Of a stretch of DNA of 64,000 bases, positions 1 to 10,919 are shown piece by piece (position 1 is the stretch's first letter; each line of letters begins with the position of its first letter). The notes beneath the pieces are model-generated. The model ran no database searches and was not told the DNA's origin. It saw only the letters and a list, made by a program, of their open reading frames with translations. The position numbers and the translations under genes were made by a program. The DNA comes from Ciceribacter sichuanensis (lineage in GTDB: Bacteria > Pseudomonadota > Alphaproteobacteria > Rhizobiales > Rhizobiaceae): contig NZ_JAMXLX010000003.1 in NCBI RefSeq assembly GCF_024055605.1, positions 310,001 to 374,000 of the forward strand, in the 5' to 3' direction.

Positions 1-312
1 AAGGTCACGGACCGGTCGCTGGTCTGGAACTCGGATCTCGTCGAGACCCTCGAACTGCAGAACCTGATGGCCAATGCCATCACGACCGTCTATGGCGCCG
101 AAGCGCGCAAGGAGAGCCGTGGTTCGCATGCTCGCGAAGACTATGTCGACGGTCCGTTCGCTGGTCGCGACGACGTCAACTGGCGCAAGCACACGCTGGC
201 CTGGGTTTCGGAAGCTGGCGATGTGAAGCTCGACTATCGTCCTGTTCATACCGACCTGATCGCCGATGGCATCGATCCCAAAAAGATCGCGCCGAAGGCC
301 CGCGTCTATTGA
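1..312 (+). CDS. sdhA: Succinate dehydrogenase flavoprotein subunit, C-terminal part (5' truncated by window)
   Basis: The open frame runs into the window from base 1 and ends at the TGA at 310-312, giving about 103 C-terminal residues. They include the SdhA-type C-terminal helical stretch ([12 protein letters not shown]) and the conserved [15 protein letters not shown] segment. In this family that segment lies in the C-terminal domain that closes over the FAD/dicarboxylate site. SdhA oxidises succinate to fumarate in membrane complex II. It is followed after 18 bases by sdhB in the same direction, the usual sdhCDAB end. The catalytic and FAD-histidine regions lie outside the window. Confidence 0.95.
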   Translation, partial: KVTDRSLVWNSDLVETLELQNLMANAITTVYGAEARKESRGSHAREDYVDGPFAGRDDVNWRKHTLAWVSEAGDVKLDYRPVHTDLIADGIDPKKIAPKARVY

Positions 313-330
313 TCTGAAGAGGAACTGGAC

Positions 331-1110
331 ATGGTTGAACTCGCTCTCCCCAAGAACTCCCAGATCACCGAAGGCAAGGTATGGCCGAAGCCGGCCGGGG
401 CCAAGAATGTCCGGGAATACCGGATCTATCGCTGGAACCCGGACGACGGCCAGAACCCGCGGATCGACACCTACTACATCGACATCGATGACTGTGGTCC
501 GATGGTGCTCGACGGTCTGCTCTACATCAAGAACAAGATCGACCCGACGCTGACGTTGCGCCGCTCCTGCCGCGAAGGCATTTGCGGTTCCTGCGCGATG
601 AACATCGACGGCACCAACACGCTCGCCTGCACCAAGGGCATGGACGAGGTGAACGGCACGGTGAAGGTCTATCCTCTGCCGCACATGCCGGTGGTCAAGG
701 ATCTGGTGCCGGATCTGACGAACTTCTACGCTCAGCATCGTTCGATCGAGCCGTGGCTGAAGACCGTTTCTCCGCCTCCAGCCAAGGAATGGAAGCAGAG
801 CCACGAAGATCGCCTGAAGCTCGACGGCCTCTACGAGTGCATTCTCTGCGCCTGCTGCTCGACCTCCTGTCCGAGCTACTGGTGGAATGGCGACCGCTAC
901 CTCGGCCCGGCTGTCCTGCTGCAGGCCTATCGCTGGCTGATCGACAGCCGCGACGAAGCCAAGGGCGAACGTCTCGACAATCTGGAAGATCCTTTCCGGC
1001 TCTATCGCTGCCACACCATCATGAACTGCGCGCAGGCCTGCCCGAAGGGGCTCAACCCGGCCAAGGCGATTGCAGAAATCAAGAAGATGATGGTCGAGCG
1101 TCGCGTCTGA
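331..1110 (+). CDS. sdhB: Succinate dehydrogenase iron-sulfur subunit
   Basis: This 259-residue protein has normal SdhB length. It passes electrons from the SdhA flavin to ubiquinone through three Fe-S clusters on the cytoplasmic face of the membrane. The N-terminal plant-type [2Fe-2S] motif reads [12 protein letters not shown], with a later single Cys (LACTKGM). The C-terminal ferredoxin domain has [16 protein letters not shown] for the [4Fe-4S] cluster and [17 protein letters not shown] for the [3Fe-4S]/[4Fe-4S] ligands. The ATG at 331 follows a GAGGAA ribosome site and lies 18 bases after sdhA, so the two are co-transcribed. Confidence 0.98.
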   Translation: MVELALPKNSQITEGKVWPKPAGAKNVREYRIYRWNPDDGQNPRIDTYYIDIDDCGPMVLDGLLYIKNKIDPTLTLRRSCREGICGSCAMNIDGTNTLACTKGMDEVNGTVKVYPLPHMPVVKDLVPDLTNFYAQHRSIEPWLKTVSPPPAKEWKQSHEDRLKLDGLYECILCACCSTSCPSYWWNGDRYLGPAVLLQAYRWLIDSRDEAKGERLDNLEDPFRLYRCHTIMNCAQACPKGLNPAKAIAEIKKMMVERRV

Positions 1111-1150
1111 TCCGGTTCGATCCTGTCTGCTTTTGGGAATGGGTTGCATT

Positions 1151-1179
1151 TTGACCGATGTAGCCCATTTACCATATCG
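1151..1179 (+). promoter_or_regulatory. Possible housekeeping-sigma promoter of the Omp19-like lipoprotein gene
   Basis: TTGACC at 1151-1156 is followed at about 16-17 bases by an ATATC-containing stretch (1173-1179), a reasonable alphaproteobacterial -35/-10 pair. A small perfect palindrome, ATCGTA-A-TACGAT (1176-1188), overlaps the -10 side. No other gene start lies in the 203-base gap between sdhB and the lipoprotein gene. The call rests only on consensus resemblance. Confidence 0.3.
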
Positions 1180-1313
1180 TAATACGATTCAGTCTTGGTG
1201 AAAGACGATGTGCGGAGTTCGCGAGGCGTCCTGTCTTGATTCGAACAGGTCGTTTGCGATAATTCCGCCGTGTTTTCGTATGAGAAACCGGCCAGAAGCG
1301 GTCAACCGGGAGT

Positions 1314-1847
1314 ATGATGATGAAGTTGAAGTATGCGGCAACGGGGGTCGCGATCGTTCTTTCGCTCGCTGGCTGCCAGCGGACCTCCTATAGCGGCCTT
1401 GATCAGCAGAATAGTGCTCTTCCGCCGCTGCAGGCCCAGCCGGTTCCCTCCGTCCAGTCCGGTCAGCTGCCACCTCCCGGTGCCGCCGGTGACAGCCAGT
1501 TCCCGGCCGCTCCCGCAGCCGCTGCGCCTGGCACGGGTATGAGCGATGCAGCCCCCGCGACGGCAATGGACGTGACCAAGGAATCCATGGTCGGTAACTG
1601 GAAGGTTTCCAACGGCGGCGCTTCCTGCGACATGTTCCTGACGCTCACCAATCTCGGCAGTGGCTCGCGCGGCGGTACGCGCGGCTGCGCCGGTGAACTC
1701 ACGCAGATGGGTTCCTGGGAAGTTTCCGGCAAGCAGGTGGTCCTGAAGGACCGCAACGGCAATGCGATCGGCCGTGTCTACAAGAGCGCCGATGCCCGCT
1801 TCGACGGTTCGACCTCGAGCGGTCAGCCGCTAAGCCTCAGCCGCTAA
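1314..1847 (+). CDS. omp19: Omp19-like outer-membrane lipoprotein with AprI/Inh protease-inhibitor domain
   Basis: The protein has 177 residues. A lipoprotein signal peptide ([19 protein letters not shown]) ends in the lipobox LAGC, so the mature protein should be lipidated at that Cys. A Pro/Ala-rich linker (about residues 25-80) leads to a C-terminal domain with [32 protein letters not shown] and a terminal GQPLSLSR. The same order is known from Brucella Omp19, an AprI/Inh-type protease inhibitor; the two central Cys probably form a disulfide. Three ATG codons in a row (1314, 1317, 1320) leave the exact start open. It stands alone between sdhB and zapE. Confidence 0.8.
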   Translation: MMMKLKYAATGVAIVLSLAGCQRTSYSGLDQQNSALPPLQAQPVPSVQSGQLPPPGAAGDSQFPAAPAAAAPGTGMSDAAPATAMDVTKESMVGNWKVSNGGASCDMFLTLTNLGSGSRGGTRGCAGELTQMGSWEVSGKQVVLKDRNGNAIGRVYKSADARFDGSTSSGQPLSLSR

Positions 1848-1912
1848 GTTTCTCCCCTTCATGCCGTGCGGGTCGATGCCGAAGCGGCGCCCGCTCCGGC
1901 GGAGCATTTTAC

Positions 1913-3076
1913 ATGCAGCCCATTCCGGATTACGCCTCGAGCGTTGCCGAGCAGCTCAAGTCGATGACCGAGGCCGGCACGCTGAAGGCGGACAAGGCGC
2001 AGATGGAGGTTGCAAACCATCTCGACCGCATTCTCCATGACCTGAAGCAACGCCGGCCGGCCGCCAAGAAGAGCGCGCTTGGGTGGATGTTTGCGCAGAA
2101 GCGCAAGTCGCAGCAGGCGGTGCGCGGCCTCTACGTGCATGGCAGCGTCGGCCGCGGCAAGACCATGCTGATGGATCTGTTCTTCCGGATGGCGCCGGTG
2201 GAAAAGAAACGCCGGGCGCATTTCCACGAATTCATGGCCGATGTGCATGGCCGCATTCATGCGCATCGCCAGAAGCTGAAGAACGGCGAAACCAAGCAAG
2301 CCGATCCCGTGCCACCGGTGGCGGCGGCGCTGCGCGAGGAGGCGGAGCTTCTCTGCTTCGACGAATTCACGGTGACGGATATCGCTGACGCCATGATCCT
2401 GGCGCGCCTCTTCACCGAACTCTTTGCGCGGGGTTGCACGCTGGTCGCGACCTCCAACGTCGAGCCGGAAAATCTCTATCGCGACGGCCTGAACCGTGGC
2501 CTCTTCCTGCCGTTCATCGGATTGCTGCAACGGCATGTTGAGGTGACGACGCTCGACTCTCCGGTCGATTACCGTCTGGAGAAGCTGGAAAGCCTGCCGG
2601 TCTATACCACACCTCTTTCCGCCGAAGCGGATCGTCTCATGGATATCGCGTGGGAGAGGATCACCGAAGGCAGGCGCGAGATCGCGACCGAAATCGAGAT
2701 GAAGGGGCGCAGCGTTCCCATTCCGCGCGCGGCGGGTCGGGCTGCCCGGTTCACCTTCGCCGAGCTTTGCGCACAGCCGCTCGGGGCTTCAGACTTTCTC
2801 GAGATTGCCCGCCGGTTCGACGTCATCTTCATCGACCATATTCCCTTGCTGGGCCCGCAGAGGCGCAACGAGACCAAGCGTTTCATCATCCTGATCGACG
2901 CTCTCTACGATGCTTCCGTTCGGCTTTTCGCGTCCGCGGCCGCGATGCCGGAGGGGCTGCTGACCGAGAAGAAGGGCATCGAAGGTTTCGAGTTCGACCG
3001 CACCATTTCGCGGCTTTTCGAGATGCGGAGCGCTGACTATCTTGCCCTTCATCAAAACGCGCGGGCAGAAGTTTGA
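1913..3076 (+). CDS. zapE: AFG1-family ATPase ZapE (cell division protein)
   Basis: The protein has 387 residues. The Walker A motif GSVGRGKT is at about residues 77-84 (YVHGSVGRGKTMLMD), followed by the AFG1 segment RRAHFHEFMADVHGRIH, the Walker B-like LLCFDEFTVTDIADAMI, and LVATSNVEPENLYRDGLNR, which is typical of this AAA+ family. ZapE is a Z-ring-associated ATPase in E. coli, and the mitochondrial homologue is AFG1/LACE1. In Rhizobiaceae the gene commonly lies between the sdh and mdh-suc genes, as here. No operon partner overlaps it, and the gene ends 178 bases before the likely mdh start. Confidence 0.93.
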   Translation: MQPIPDYASSVAEQLKSMTEAGTLKADKAQMEVANHLDRILHDLKQRRPAAKKSALGWMFAQKRKSQQAVRGLYVHGSVGRGKTMLMDLFFRMAPVEKKRRAHFHEFMADVHGRIHAHRQKLKNGETKQADPVPPVAAALREEAELLCFDEFTVTDIADAMILARLFTELFARGCTLVATSNVEPENLYRDGLNRGLFLPFIGLLQRHVEVTTLDSPVDYRLEKLESLPVYTTPLSAEADRLMDIAWERITEGRREIATEIEMKGRSVPIPRAAGRAARFTFAELCAQPLGASDFLEIARRFDVIFIDHIPLLGPQRRNETKRFIILIDALYDASVRLFASAAAMPEGLLTEKKGIEGFEFDRTISRLFEMRSADYLALHQNARAEV

Positions 3077-3110
3077 CATTTTTACGTCATAAGATTTGAC
3101 GTTTACGTAA
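3073..3110 (+). promoter_or_regulatory. Tandem TTGAC/ACGT motifs ahead of mdh-sucCD
   Basis: Directly after the zapE stop, TTGACA-N5-TACGTCA (3073-3089) is followed by TTGACG-TTTACGTAA (3096-3110). The two stretches share a TTGAC...ACGT(C/A)A pattern in near-inverted symmetry, like a duplicated operator. They lie 145-180 bases upstream of the mdh start in an otherwise empty gap. MerR-type regulators of acyl-CoA metabolism bind ACGT-containing palindromes of this kind, but assigning a factor is inference. Confidence 0.3.
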
Positions 3111-3134
3111 GATAATAATCATCTAACCGATTGA

Positions 3135-4217
<1,083 letters not shown>

Positions 4218-4250
4218 TCCGCCTGAAGGGCCCAATACAGGGACAAGACG

Positions 4251-5444
4251 ATGAATATTCATGAATACCAGGCCAAGGCCCTCCTGAAGGGCTACGGCGC
4301 ACCGGTCGCGGAAGGTGTCGCGATCCTCAAGGCTGAAGAGGCGGAAGCTGCTGCCAAGTCTCTTCCCGGCCCACTTTACGTGGTCAAGAGCCAGATCCAC
4401 GCCGGCGGCCGCGGCAAGGGCAAGTTCAAGGAACTCGGCCCCGAAGCCAAGGGTGGCGTCCGGCTGGCGAAGTCGATCGACGAAGTCGTCGCCAACGTCA
4501 AGGAAATGCTCGGCAACACGCTGGTAACCGCGCAGACCGGCGAAGCCGGCAAGCAGGTCAACCGACTTTACATCGAAGACGGTGCCGACATTGCTCGCGA
4601 ACTCTATTGCTCGCTGCTGGTTGATCGTTCCGTCGGTCGTGTTGCCTTCGTCGTCTCGACCGAAGGCGGCATGGACATCGAGGCTGTCGCCCACGACACG
4701 CCGGAGAAGATCCATACCATCGCCATCGATCCGGAAACCGCCGTCACGGCTGACGACGTTGCGAAGATCGTCAAGGCGCTCGAACTGACCGGGGCTGCCG
4801 CCGAAGACGCCAAGTCGCTCTTCCCGATCCTCTACAAGGCCTTCAACGAGAAGGACATGTCCCTTCTCGAAATCAACCCGCTGATCGTCATGACCAATGG
4901 TCACCTGCGCGTTCTCGACGCCAAGGTTTCCTTCGATGGCAACGCGCTGTTCCGTCACGACGACGTTCGCGCACTGCGTGACGAAACCGAAGAAGACGCC
5001 AAGGAAATCGAGGCTTCCAAGTGGGATCTCGCCTACGTGGCTCTCGACGGAAACATCGGCTGCATGGTCAACGGCGCAGGCCTTGCCATGGCGACGATGG
5101 ACATCATCAAGCTCTACGGCAAGGAGCCGGCAAACTTCTGCGACGTCGGCGGTGGCGCCGGCAAGGAAAAGGTTGCTGCGGCCTTCAAGATCATCACGGC
5201 TGACCCGAAGGTCGAGGGCATCCTCGTCAACATCTTTGGCGGCATCATGAAGTGTGACGTCATCGCCGAGGGCGTTGTCGCTGCCGTTCAGGAAGTCGGC
5301 CTGAAGGTTCCGCTCGTGGTTCGCCTCGAAGGCACCAATGTCGAGCTTGGCAAGAAGATCCTGAACGAATCGGGTCTGGCGATCACGGCTGCTGACGATC
5401 TTGACGACGCGGCCAAGAAGATCGTCGCGGCGATCAAAGCCTAA
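4251..5444 (+). CDS. sucC: Succinyl-CoA synthetase (ADP-forming), beta subunit
   Basis: The protein has 397 residues, normal for SucC. It carries the N-terminal ATP-grasp domain ([35 protein letters not shown]) and the C-terminal CoA-ligase domain ([45 protein letters not shown]). With SucD it makes ATP or GTP from succinyl-CoA by substrate-level phosphorylation in the TCA cycle. It lies 33 bases after mdh and 17 bases before sucD, a tight operon. Nothing is unusual in the key motifs. Confidence 0.97.
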   Translation: MNIHEYQAKALLKGYGAPVAEGVAILKAEEAEAAAKSLPGPLYVVKSQIHAGGRGKGKFKELGPEAKGGVRLAKSIDEVVANVKEMLGNTLVTAQTGEAGKQVNRLYIEDGADIARELYCSLLVDRSVGRVAFVVSTEGGMDIEAVAHDTPEKIHTIAIDPETAVTADDVAKIVKALELTGAAAEDAKSLFPILYKAFNEKDMSLLEINPLIVMTNGHLRVLDAKVSFDGNALFRHDDVRALRDETEEDAKEIEASKWDLAYVALDGNIGCMVNGAGLAMATMDIIKLYGKEPANFCDVGGGAGKEKVAAAFKIITADPKVEGILVNIFGGIMKCDVIAEGVVAAVQEVGLKVPLVVRLEGTNVELGKKILNESGLAITAADDLDDAAKKIVAAIKA

Positions 5445-5461
5445 TCTGAGGAACCTGATAC

Positions 5462-6364
5462 ATGTCTATTCTCGTCAATAAAGACACCAAGATCCTCGTT
5501 CAGGGCCTGACCGGCAAGACCGGTTCGTTCCACACCGAACAGGCGCTCGCCTACTATGGCACCAAGATGGTCGGCGGTATCCATCCGAAGAAGGGTGGCG
5601 AAACCTGGACCGGCTCCAAGGGCGAAACACTGCCGATCTTCGCGACCGTTGCCGAAGCCAAGGAGCGCACCGGCGCTGACGCCTCGGTCATCTACGTTCC
5701 GCCGGCAGGTGCAGCCGACGCCATCATCGAGGCGATCGACGCCGAGATCCCGTTCATCACCTGCATCACCGAGGGCATCCCGGTCATGGACATGGTGCGG
5801 GTCAAGGCCAAGCTCGACAAGTCGAAGTCGCGCCTGCTGGGTCCGAACTGCCCGGGTATCCTGACGCCGGAAGAATGCAAGATCGGCATCATGCCGGGCT
5901 CGATCTTCCGCAAGGGTTCGGTCGGTATTGTTTCGCGCTCCGGCACGCTTACCTATGAAGCCGTATTCCAGACCTCGAACGAAGGCCTCGGCCAGACCAC
6001 CGCTGTCGGTATTGGCGGCGACCCGGTCAAGGGTACCGAGTTCATCGACATGCTGGAAATGTTCCTGGCCGACGAAGCCACGACCTCGATCATCATGATC
6101 GGCGAAATCGGCGGCTCGGCCGAAGAGGATGCTGCACAGTTCCTTATCGACGAAGCCAAGAAGGGCCGCAAGAAGCCGATGGCCGGCTTCATCGCCGGTC
6201 GTACGGCTCCGAAGGGCCGCACGATGGGTCACGCCGGCGCCGTGGTTTCGGGCGGCAAGGGCGATGCGGAATCGAAGATCGCGGCCATGGAAGCTGCCGG
6301 TATCAAGGTTTCGCCTTCGCCGGCACGCCTCGGCAAGACGCTGGTTGAAGTCCTCAAGGGCTGA
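5462..6364 (+). CDS. sucD: Succinyl-CoA synthetase (ADP-forming), alpha subunit
   Basis: The protein has 300 residues. An N-terminal CoA-binding Rossmann domain ([29 protein letters not shown]) is followed by the ligase domain with [22 protein letters not shown]. The phosphohistidine loop [17 protein letters not shown] places the catalytic His at about residue 257. It pairs with SucC, whose gene ends 17 bases upstream. The ATG follows a TGAGGAA ribosome site. A hairpin just after the stop may partly separate it from sucA. Confidence 0.97.
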   Translation: MSILVNKDTKILVQGLTGKTGSFHTEQALAYYGTKMVGGIHPKKGGETWTGSKGETLPIFATVAEAKERTGADASVIYVPPAGAADAIIEAIDAEIPFITCITEGIPVMDMVRVKAKLDKSKSRLLGPNCPGILTPEECKIGIMPGSIFRKGSVGIVSRSGTLTYEAVFQTSNEGLGQTTAVGIGGDPVKGTEFIDMLEMFLADEATTSIIMIGEIGGSAEEDAAQFLIDEAKKGRKKPMAGFIAGRTAPKGRTMGHAGAVVSGGKGDAESKIAAMEAAGIKVSPSPARLGKTLVEVLKG

Positions 6365-6381
6365 GACCTGAGAAGCATGCG

Positions 6382-6430
6382 CCAGGCAGGGCGGATCCAG
6401 AGTGGTCCCCTTGCCTGGATTTGGCATTTT
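6382..6430 (+). terminator. Hairpin between sucD and sucA (attenuator or weak terminator)
   Basis: CCAGGCA (6382-6388) pairs with TGCCTGG (6412-6418). GGG at 6389-6391 can pair with CCC at 6408-6410, leaving one bulged T. A run ending in CATTTTA follows. The hairpin begins 17 bases after the sucD stop, and sucA starts only at 6537. It could lower read-through into sucA or serve as an mRNA processing stem; the T-tract is weak. Confidence 0.4.
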
Positions 6431-6536
6431 AGAGTCCCTGAATGCGATTTGTGTTCGGGTTGATGCAAAGCGGCAGGCCGGGCGTCCGGCCATCATCTTA
6501 AAGTCGGGAGGCGAGCGGAGACGTTCGCAGAACACA

Positions 6537-9533
6537 ATGGGTAGGCAAGAAGCCAACGAGCAATTTCTGATCACGTCCTTCCTCGACGGATCGAATGCTG
6601 CCTATATCGAGCAGCTCTATGCGCGCTATGAGGATGACCCCTCCTCGGTTTCGGCCGAATGGCAGGCGTTCTTCAAGGCGCTGGCCGATAACCCGGCCGA
6701 CGTGAAAAAGGCTGCCGCAGGCGCTTCCTGGCAGCGCAAGAACTGGCCGATCCCGGCGCAGGGCGAGCTGGTGTCGGCCCTTGACGGCAACTGGGGCGTG
6801 ATCGAAAAGGTCATCGAAACCAAGGTCAAGGCCAAGGCTGAAGCGACTGCCGCCGCAACCGGCAAGCCGGCCAGCGAGGCCGAAGTGCTGCAGGCGACCC
6901 GCGATTCCGTCCGGGCCATCATGATGATCCGCGCCTATCGCATGCGCGGCCACCTGCATGCCAATCTCGATCCGCTCGGTCTGGCCGCCCCGGTCGATGA
7001 TTACAACGAGCTTTCGCCGGTCGCCTACGGCTTTACCGAAGCCGATTTCGGCCGCAAGATCTTTATCGACAACGTGCTTGGTCTCGAATACGCGACCATC
7101 CCGGAAATGCTCGATATCCTGAAGCGGACCTATTGCTCGACCATCGGCGTCGAGTTCATGCACATGTCCAATCCGGATGAAAAGTCCTGGATTCAGGAAC
7201 GCATCGAAGGCCCGGACAAGGGTGTCGACTTCACCCCGAACGGCAAGAAGGCCATCCTTTCGAAGCTGATCGAGGCCGAAGGCTTCGAGCAGTTCATCGA
7301 CGTCAAGTACAAGGGTACCAAGCGCTTCGGTCTCGATGGCGGCGAATCCCTGATCCCGGCGCTCGAGCAGATCATCAAGCGCGGTGGCCAGGAAGGCCTC
7401 GAGGAAATCGTCTTCGGCATGGCCCACCGTGGTCGCCTGAACGTTCTGACCAACGTCATGGCGAAGCCGCACCGTGCCGTTTTCCACGAGTTCAAGGGCG
7501 GTTCGTTCAAGCCCGACGAAGTCGAAGGTTCGGGCGATGTGAAGTACCACCTCGGCGCTTCCTCCGACCGCGAGTTCGACGGCAACAAGGTTCACCTGTC
7601 CTTGACCGCCAACCCGTCGCACCTGGAAATCGTCAACCCGGTTGTCATGGGCAAGGCCCGCGCCAAGCAGGACCAGCTCGCCAAGGTCTGGGACGGCGAC
7701 ATCATTCCGCTTCGTGAACGCGCCAAGGTGCTGCCGCTGCTTCTGCACGGCGATGCGGCCTTTGCCGGTCAGGGCGTCGTAGCCGAAATCCTCGGGCTTT
7801 CCGGTCTGCGCGGCCACCGCGTGGCCGGCACGATGCACTTCATCATCAACAACCAGATCGGTTTCACCACCAATCCGGCGTTCTCGCGTTCGTCGCCTTA
7901 TCCGTCCGACGTCGCCAAGATGATCGAAGCGCCGATCTTCCACGTCAACGGCGATGATCCGGAAGCGGTCGTTTACGCCGCCAAAATCGCGACCGAATAC
8001 CGGATGAAGTTTCACAAGCCGGTCGTCATCGACATGTTCTGCTACCGCCGCTTCGGCCATAACGAAGGCGATGAGCCCGCGTTCACCCAGCCGAAGATGT
8101 ACAAGGCGATCCGCGCCCACAAGACGGTCGTTCAGCTCTATGCCGAGCGTCTGATCGCCGAAGGCCTGATCACCGAAGGCGAATTCGAGAAGATGAAGGC
8201 CGATTGGCGCGCCCATCTCGAACAGGAGTTCGAGGCCGGCCAGTCCTACAAGCCGAACAAGGCCGACTGGCTCGACGGCGTATGGTCGGGCCTTCGCGCA
8301 GCCGACAACGCCGACGAACAGCGTCGTGGCAAGACCGCTGTGCCGATGAAGTCGCTGAAGGAGATTGGCCGCAAGCTGTCGACCATTCCAGAAGGCTTCA
8401 AGGCGCACCGCACCATCCAGCGCTTCATGGACAACCGCGCCCAGATGGTGGAAACCGGCGAGGGCATCGACTGGGCCATGGGCGAGGCATTTGCCTTCGG
8501 TTCGCTGGCCGTCGAGGGTCACAAGATCCGCCTGTCGGGTCAGGATTGCGAACGCGGCACCTTCTCGCAGCGTCACTCGGTTCTCTACGATCAGGAAACC
8601 GAAGAGCGCTACATCCCGCTTGCCAACCTCGCTCCGAACCAGGCACGCTACGAAGTCATCAACTCGATGCTTTCGGAAGAGGCTGTTCTCGGCTTCGAAT
8701 ATGGCTACTCGCTGGCCCGTCCGAACGCGTTGACCCTCTGGGAAGCGCAATTCGGCGACTTCGCCAATGGGGCGCAGGTCGTCTTCGACCAGTTCATCTC
8801 GTCGGGCGAACGCAAGTGGCTGCGCATGTCCGGTCTCGTCTGCCTTTTGCCGCACGGCTATGAAGGTCAGGGTCCGGAGCACTCCTCGGCCCGCCTCGAG
8901 CGCTGGCTGCAGATGTGCGCCGAAGATAACATGCAGGTCGCCAATGTCACGACGCCGGCGAACTACTTCCACATCCTGCGCCGTCAGGTGAAGCGCGACT
9001 TCCGCAAGCCGCTCATCCTGATGACGCCGAAGTCCCTGCTGCGCCACAAGCGGGCTGTTTCCAGCCTGTCCGAAATGGCCGGCGAGAGCTCGTTCCACCG
9101 CCTGCTGTGGGATGATGCGGAGGTCATCAAGGACGGTCCGATCAAGCTGCAGAAGGACAACAAGATCCGCCGCGTCGTCATGTGCACGGGCAAGGTCTAC
9201 TACGATCTTCTGGAAGAGCGCGAGAAGCGCGGCATCGATGACATCTACCTGCTGCGCGTCGAACAGCTCTATCCGTTCCCGGCCAAGGCGCTCATCAACG
9301 AGCTCAGCCGCTTCCGCAATGCGGAGATGGTCTGGTGCCAGGAAGAGCCGAAGAACATGGGCGCATGGTCGTTTATCGATCCCTATCTCGAGTGGGTTCT
9401 GGCTCACATCGACGCCAAGTACCAGCGGGTTCGCTACACCGGCCGCCCGGCCGCGGCATCGCCCGCAACCGGCCTGATGTCGAAGCATCTCGCCCAGCTC
9501 GAGGCCTTCCTCGAGGATGCGCTGGGGGGCTGA
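6537..9533 (+). CDS. sucA: 2-oxoglutarate dehydrogenase E1 component
   Basis: The protein has 998 residues, matching rhizobial SucA. It decarboxylates 2-oxoglutarate with thiamine diphosphate and passes the succinyl group to the SucB lipoyl domain. The N-terminal EQFLITSFLDGSNAAYIEQLYARYEDDP is the E1o E2-binding segment. FGMAHRGRLNVLTNVM and IINNQIGFTTNPAFSRSSPYPSDVAKM are typical of the ThDP-binding core, and GFEYGYSLARPNALTLWEAQFGDFANGAQV of the transketolase-like pyrimidine domain. The ATG at 6537 gives the conserved N-terminus; an in-frame extension to 6402 overlaps the intergenic hairpin and was rejected. SucB follows after 63 bases. Confidence 0.97.
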   Translation: MGRQEANEQFLITSFLDGSNAAYIEQLYARYEDDPSSVSAEWQAFFKALADNPADVKKAAAGASWQRKNWPIPAQGELVSALDGNWGVIEKVIETKVKAKAEATAAATGKPASEAEVLQATRDSVRAIMMIRAYRMRGHLHANLDPLGLAAPVDDYNELSPVAYGFTEADFGRKIFIDNVLGLEYATIPEMLDILKRTYCSTIGVEFMHMSNPDEKSWIQERIEGPDKGVDFTPNGKKAILSKLIEAEGFEQFIDVKYKGTKRFGLDGGESLIPALEQIIKRGGQEGLEEIVFGMAHRGRLNVLTNVMAKPHRAVFHEFKGGSFKPDEVEGSGDVKYHLGASSDREFDGNKVHLSLTANPSHLEIVNPVVMGKARAKQDQLAKVWDGDIIPLRERAKVLPLLLHGDAAFAGQGVVAEILGLSGLRGHRVAGTMHFIINNQIGFTTNPAFSRSSPYPSDVAKMIEAPIFHVNGDDPEAVVYAAKIATEYRMKFHKPVVIDMFCYRRFGHNEGDEPAFTQPKMYKAIRAHKTVVQLYAERLIAEGLITEGEFEKMKADWRAHLEQEFEAGQSYKPNKADWLDGVWSGLRAADNADEQRRGKTAVPMKSLKEIGRKLSTIPEGFKAHRTIQRFMDNRAQMVETGEGIDWAMGEAFAFGSLAVEGHKIRLSGQDCERGTFSQRHSVLYDQETEERYIPLANLAPNQARYEVINSMLSEEAVLGFEYGYSLARPNALTLWEAQFGDFANGAQVVFDQFISSGERKWLRMSGLVCLLPHGYEGQGPEHSSARLERWLQMCAEDNMQVANVTTPANYFHILRRQVKRDFRKPLILMTPKSLLRHKRAVSSLSEMAGESSFHRLLWDDAEVIKDGPIKLQKDNKIRRVVMCTGKVYYDLLEEREKRGIDDIYLLRVEQLYPFPAKALINELSRFRNAEMVWCQEEPKNMGAWSFIDPYLEWVLAHIDAKYQRVRYTGRPAAASPATGLMSKHLAQLEAFLEDALGG

Positions 9534-9596
9534 TAGCCTCCCGGTCGCAACGACCCCAATCGACAGAAACGTTCTCTGATCAACGGAATTGACATC

Positions 9597-10823
9597 ATGG
9601 CCACAGAAATCCGCGTCCCCACCCTGGGTGAATCCGTCAGCGAAGCGACGGTCGGCACCTGGTTCAAGAAGGTCGGCGACATCATCAAGGCCGACGAGCC
9701 GCTCGTCGAACTCGAAACCGACAAGGTGACCGTCGAAGTGCCTGCTCCGGCTTCCGGCGTGCTCACCGAGATCGTTGCCGCCAATGGCGAAACCGTTGGC
9801 CTCGGCGCGCTGCTCGGCCAGATCGCCGAAGGTGCCGGCGCTGCCGCTTCGGCACCTGCAGCCGCTCCGGCCGCTGCCCCGGCTCCGGCTGCTGCACCCG
9901 CAGTCGCCCCCGCTGCTCCGGCCGCATCGGCCATGCCGGCTGCTCCGGCTGCCGCCAAGATGCTTGCTGAAAACAACCTCTCGGCCGATCAGGTCGATGG
10001 TTCCGGCAAGCGTGGCCAGGTCCTGAAGGGCGACGTGATCGCTGCTATCGCCAAGGGTGCTACGGCTGCCGCCGCTCCGGCTCCGGCTGCCGCTCCCCGT
10101 CCGGCATCGAGCGCCGATGACGCCGTTCGCGAAGAGCGCGTCAAGATGACCCGTCTGCGCCAGACGATCGCGAAGCGTCTGAAGGACGCCCAGAACACTG
10201 CCGCCATGCTGACCACCTACAACGAGGTGGACATGTCGGCCGTGATGGACCTGCGCAACCGCTACAAGGACATCTTCGAGAAGAAGCATGGCGTGAAGCT
10301 CGGCTTCATGGGCTTCTTCACCAAGGCGGTCACTCACGCGCTGAAGGAAATTCCCTCGATCAACGCCGAGATCGACGGCACCGACATCATCTACAAGAAC
10401 TTCTGCCATGTCGGCATGGCGGTCGGCACGGACAAGGGTCTTGTCGTTCCGGTCATCCGCGATGCCGACGCGTTGTCGATTGCCGGCGTCGAGAAGGAAC
10501 TCGGCCGTCTCGCCAAGGCCGCCCGCGATGGCGCGCTGTCGATGGCCGACATGCAGGGCGGCACCTTCACCATCACCAATGGCGGTGTCTACGGTTCGCT
10601 GATGTCCTCGCCGATCCTGAATGCACCGCAGTCGGGTATTCTCGGCATGCACAAGATCCAGGAGCGTCCGGTCGCCATCGGCGGTCAGGTCGTCATTCGT
10701 CCGATGATGTATCTGGCCCTTTCCTACGATCACCGCATCGTCGATGGCAAGGAAGCCGTGACCTTCCTCGTCCGTGTCAAGGAAAGCCTGGAAGATCCGG
10801 AGCGTCTGGTTCTCGATCTCTGA
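9597..10823 (+). CDS. sucB: Dihydrolipoyl succinyltransferase (2-oxoglutarate dehydrogenase E2)
   Basis: The protein has 408 residues. The lipoyl domain is at about residues 1-77 with the lipoylated Lys43 in [13 protein letters not shown] long Ala/Pro linker (about 78-125) leads to the peripheral-subunit-binding domain ([26 protein letters not shown]), a second Ala/Pro linker, and the acyltransferase catalytic domain, which ends in [17 protein letters not shown] with the catalytic His/Asp. The low-complexity GC-rich stretch at about 9840-9960 is this linker. The gene closes the mdh-sucCDAB run and is followed by a strong hairpin. Confidence 0.97.
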   Translation: MATEIRVPTLGESVSEATVGTWFKKVGDIIKADEPLVELETDKVTVEVPAPASGVLTEIVAANGETVGLGALLGQIAEGAGAAASAPAAAPAAAPAPAAAPAVAPAAPAASAMPAAPAAAKMLAENNLSADQVDGSGKRGQVLKGDVIAAIAKGATAAAAPAPAAAPRPASSADDAVREERVKMTRLRQTIAKRLKDAQNTAAMLTTYNEVDMSAVMDLRNRYKDIFEKKHGVKLGFMGFFTKAVTHALKEIPSINAEIDGTDIIYKNFCHVGMAVGTDKGLVVPVIRDADALSIAGVEKELGRLAKAARDGALSMADMQGGTFTITNGGVYGSLMSSPILNAPQSGILGMHKIQERPVAIGGQVVIRPMMYLALSYDHRIVDGKEAVTFLVRVKESLEDPERLVLDL

Positions 10824-10830
10824 TCATTCT

Positions 10831-10870
10831 GGCGGGAGACCGTTCTACGGTCTCCCGCCGATCCTGTTTT
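10831..10870 (+). terminator. Strong hairpin after sucB
   Basis: A perfect 12-bp stem, GGCGGGAGACCG (10831-10842) with CGGTCTCCCGCC (10848-10859), encloses the five-base loop TTCTA. It is followed by GATCCTGTTTTCC. The hairpin begins 7 bases after the sucB stop and is the likely 3' end of the suc transcript, although the T-run is short. Confidence 0.75.
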
Positions 10871-10919
10871 CCGGTGAGCGCATCCGCAAGGGCGGCCCTG
10901 CCGGCATGGAGGCACTATT

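Noticed and set aside
9840..9960. A GC-rich tandem repeat within sucB
   Set aside because: It encodes the flexible Ala/Pro linker between the lipoyl and subunit-binding domains, normal for E2 proteins.
6498..10733. A 1411-codon open frame antisense to sucA-sucB
   Set aside because: It mirrors the codon bias of the true genes (GC-rich third positions leave few stops on the opposite strand), has no ribosome site or recognisable domain, and sucA/sucB match their families end to end.
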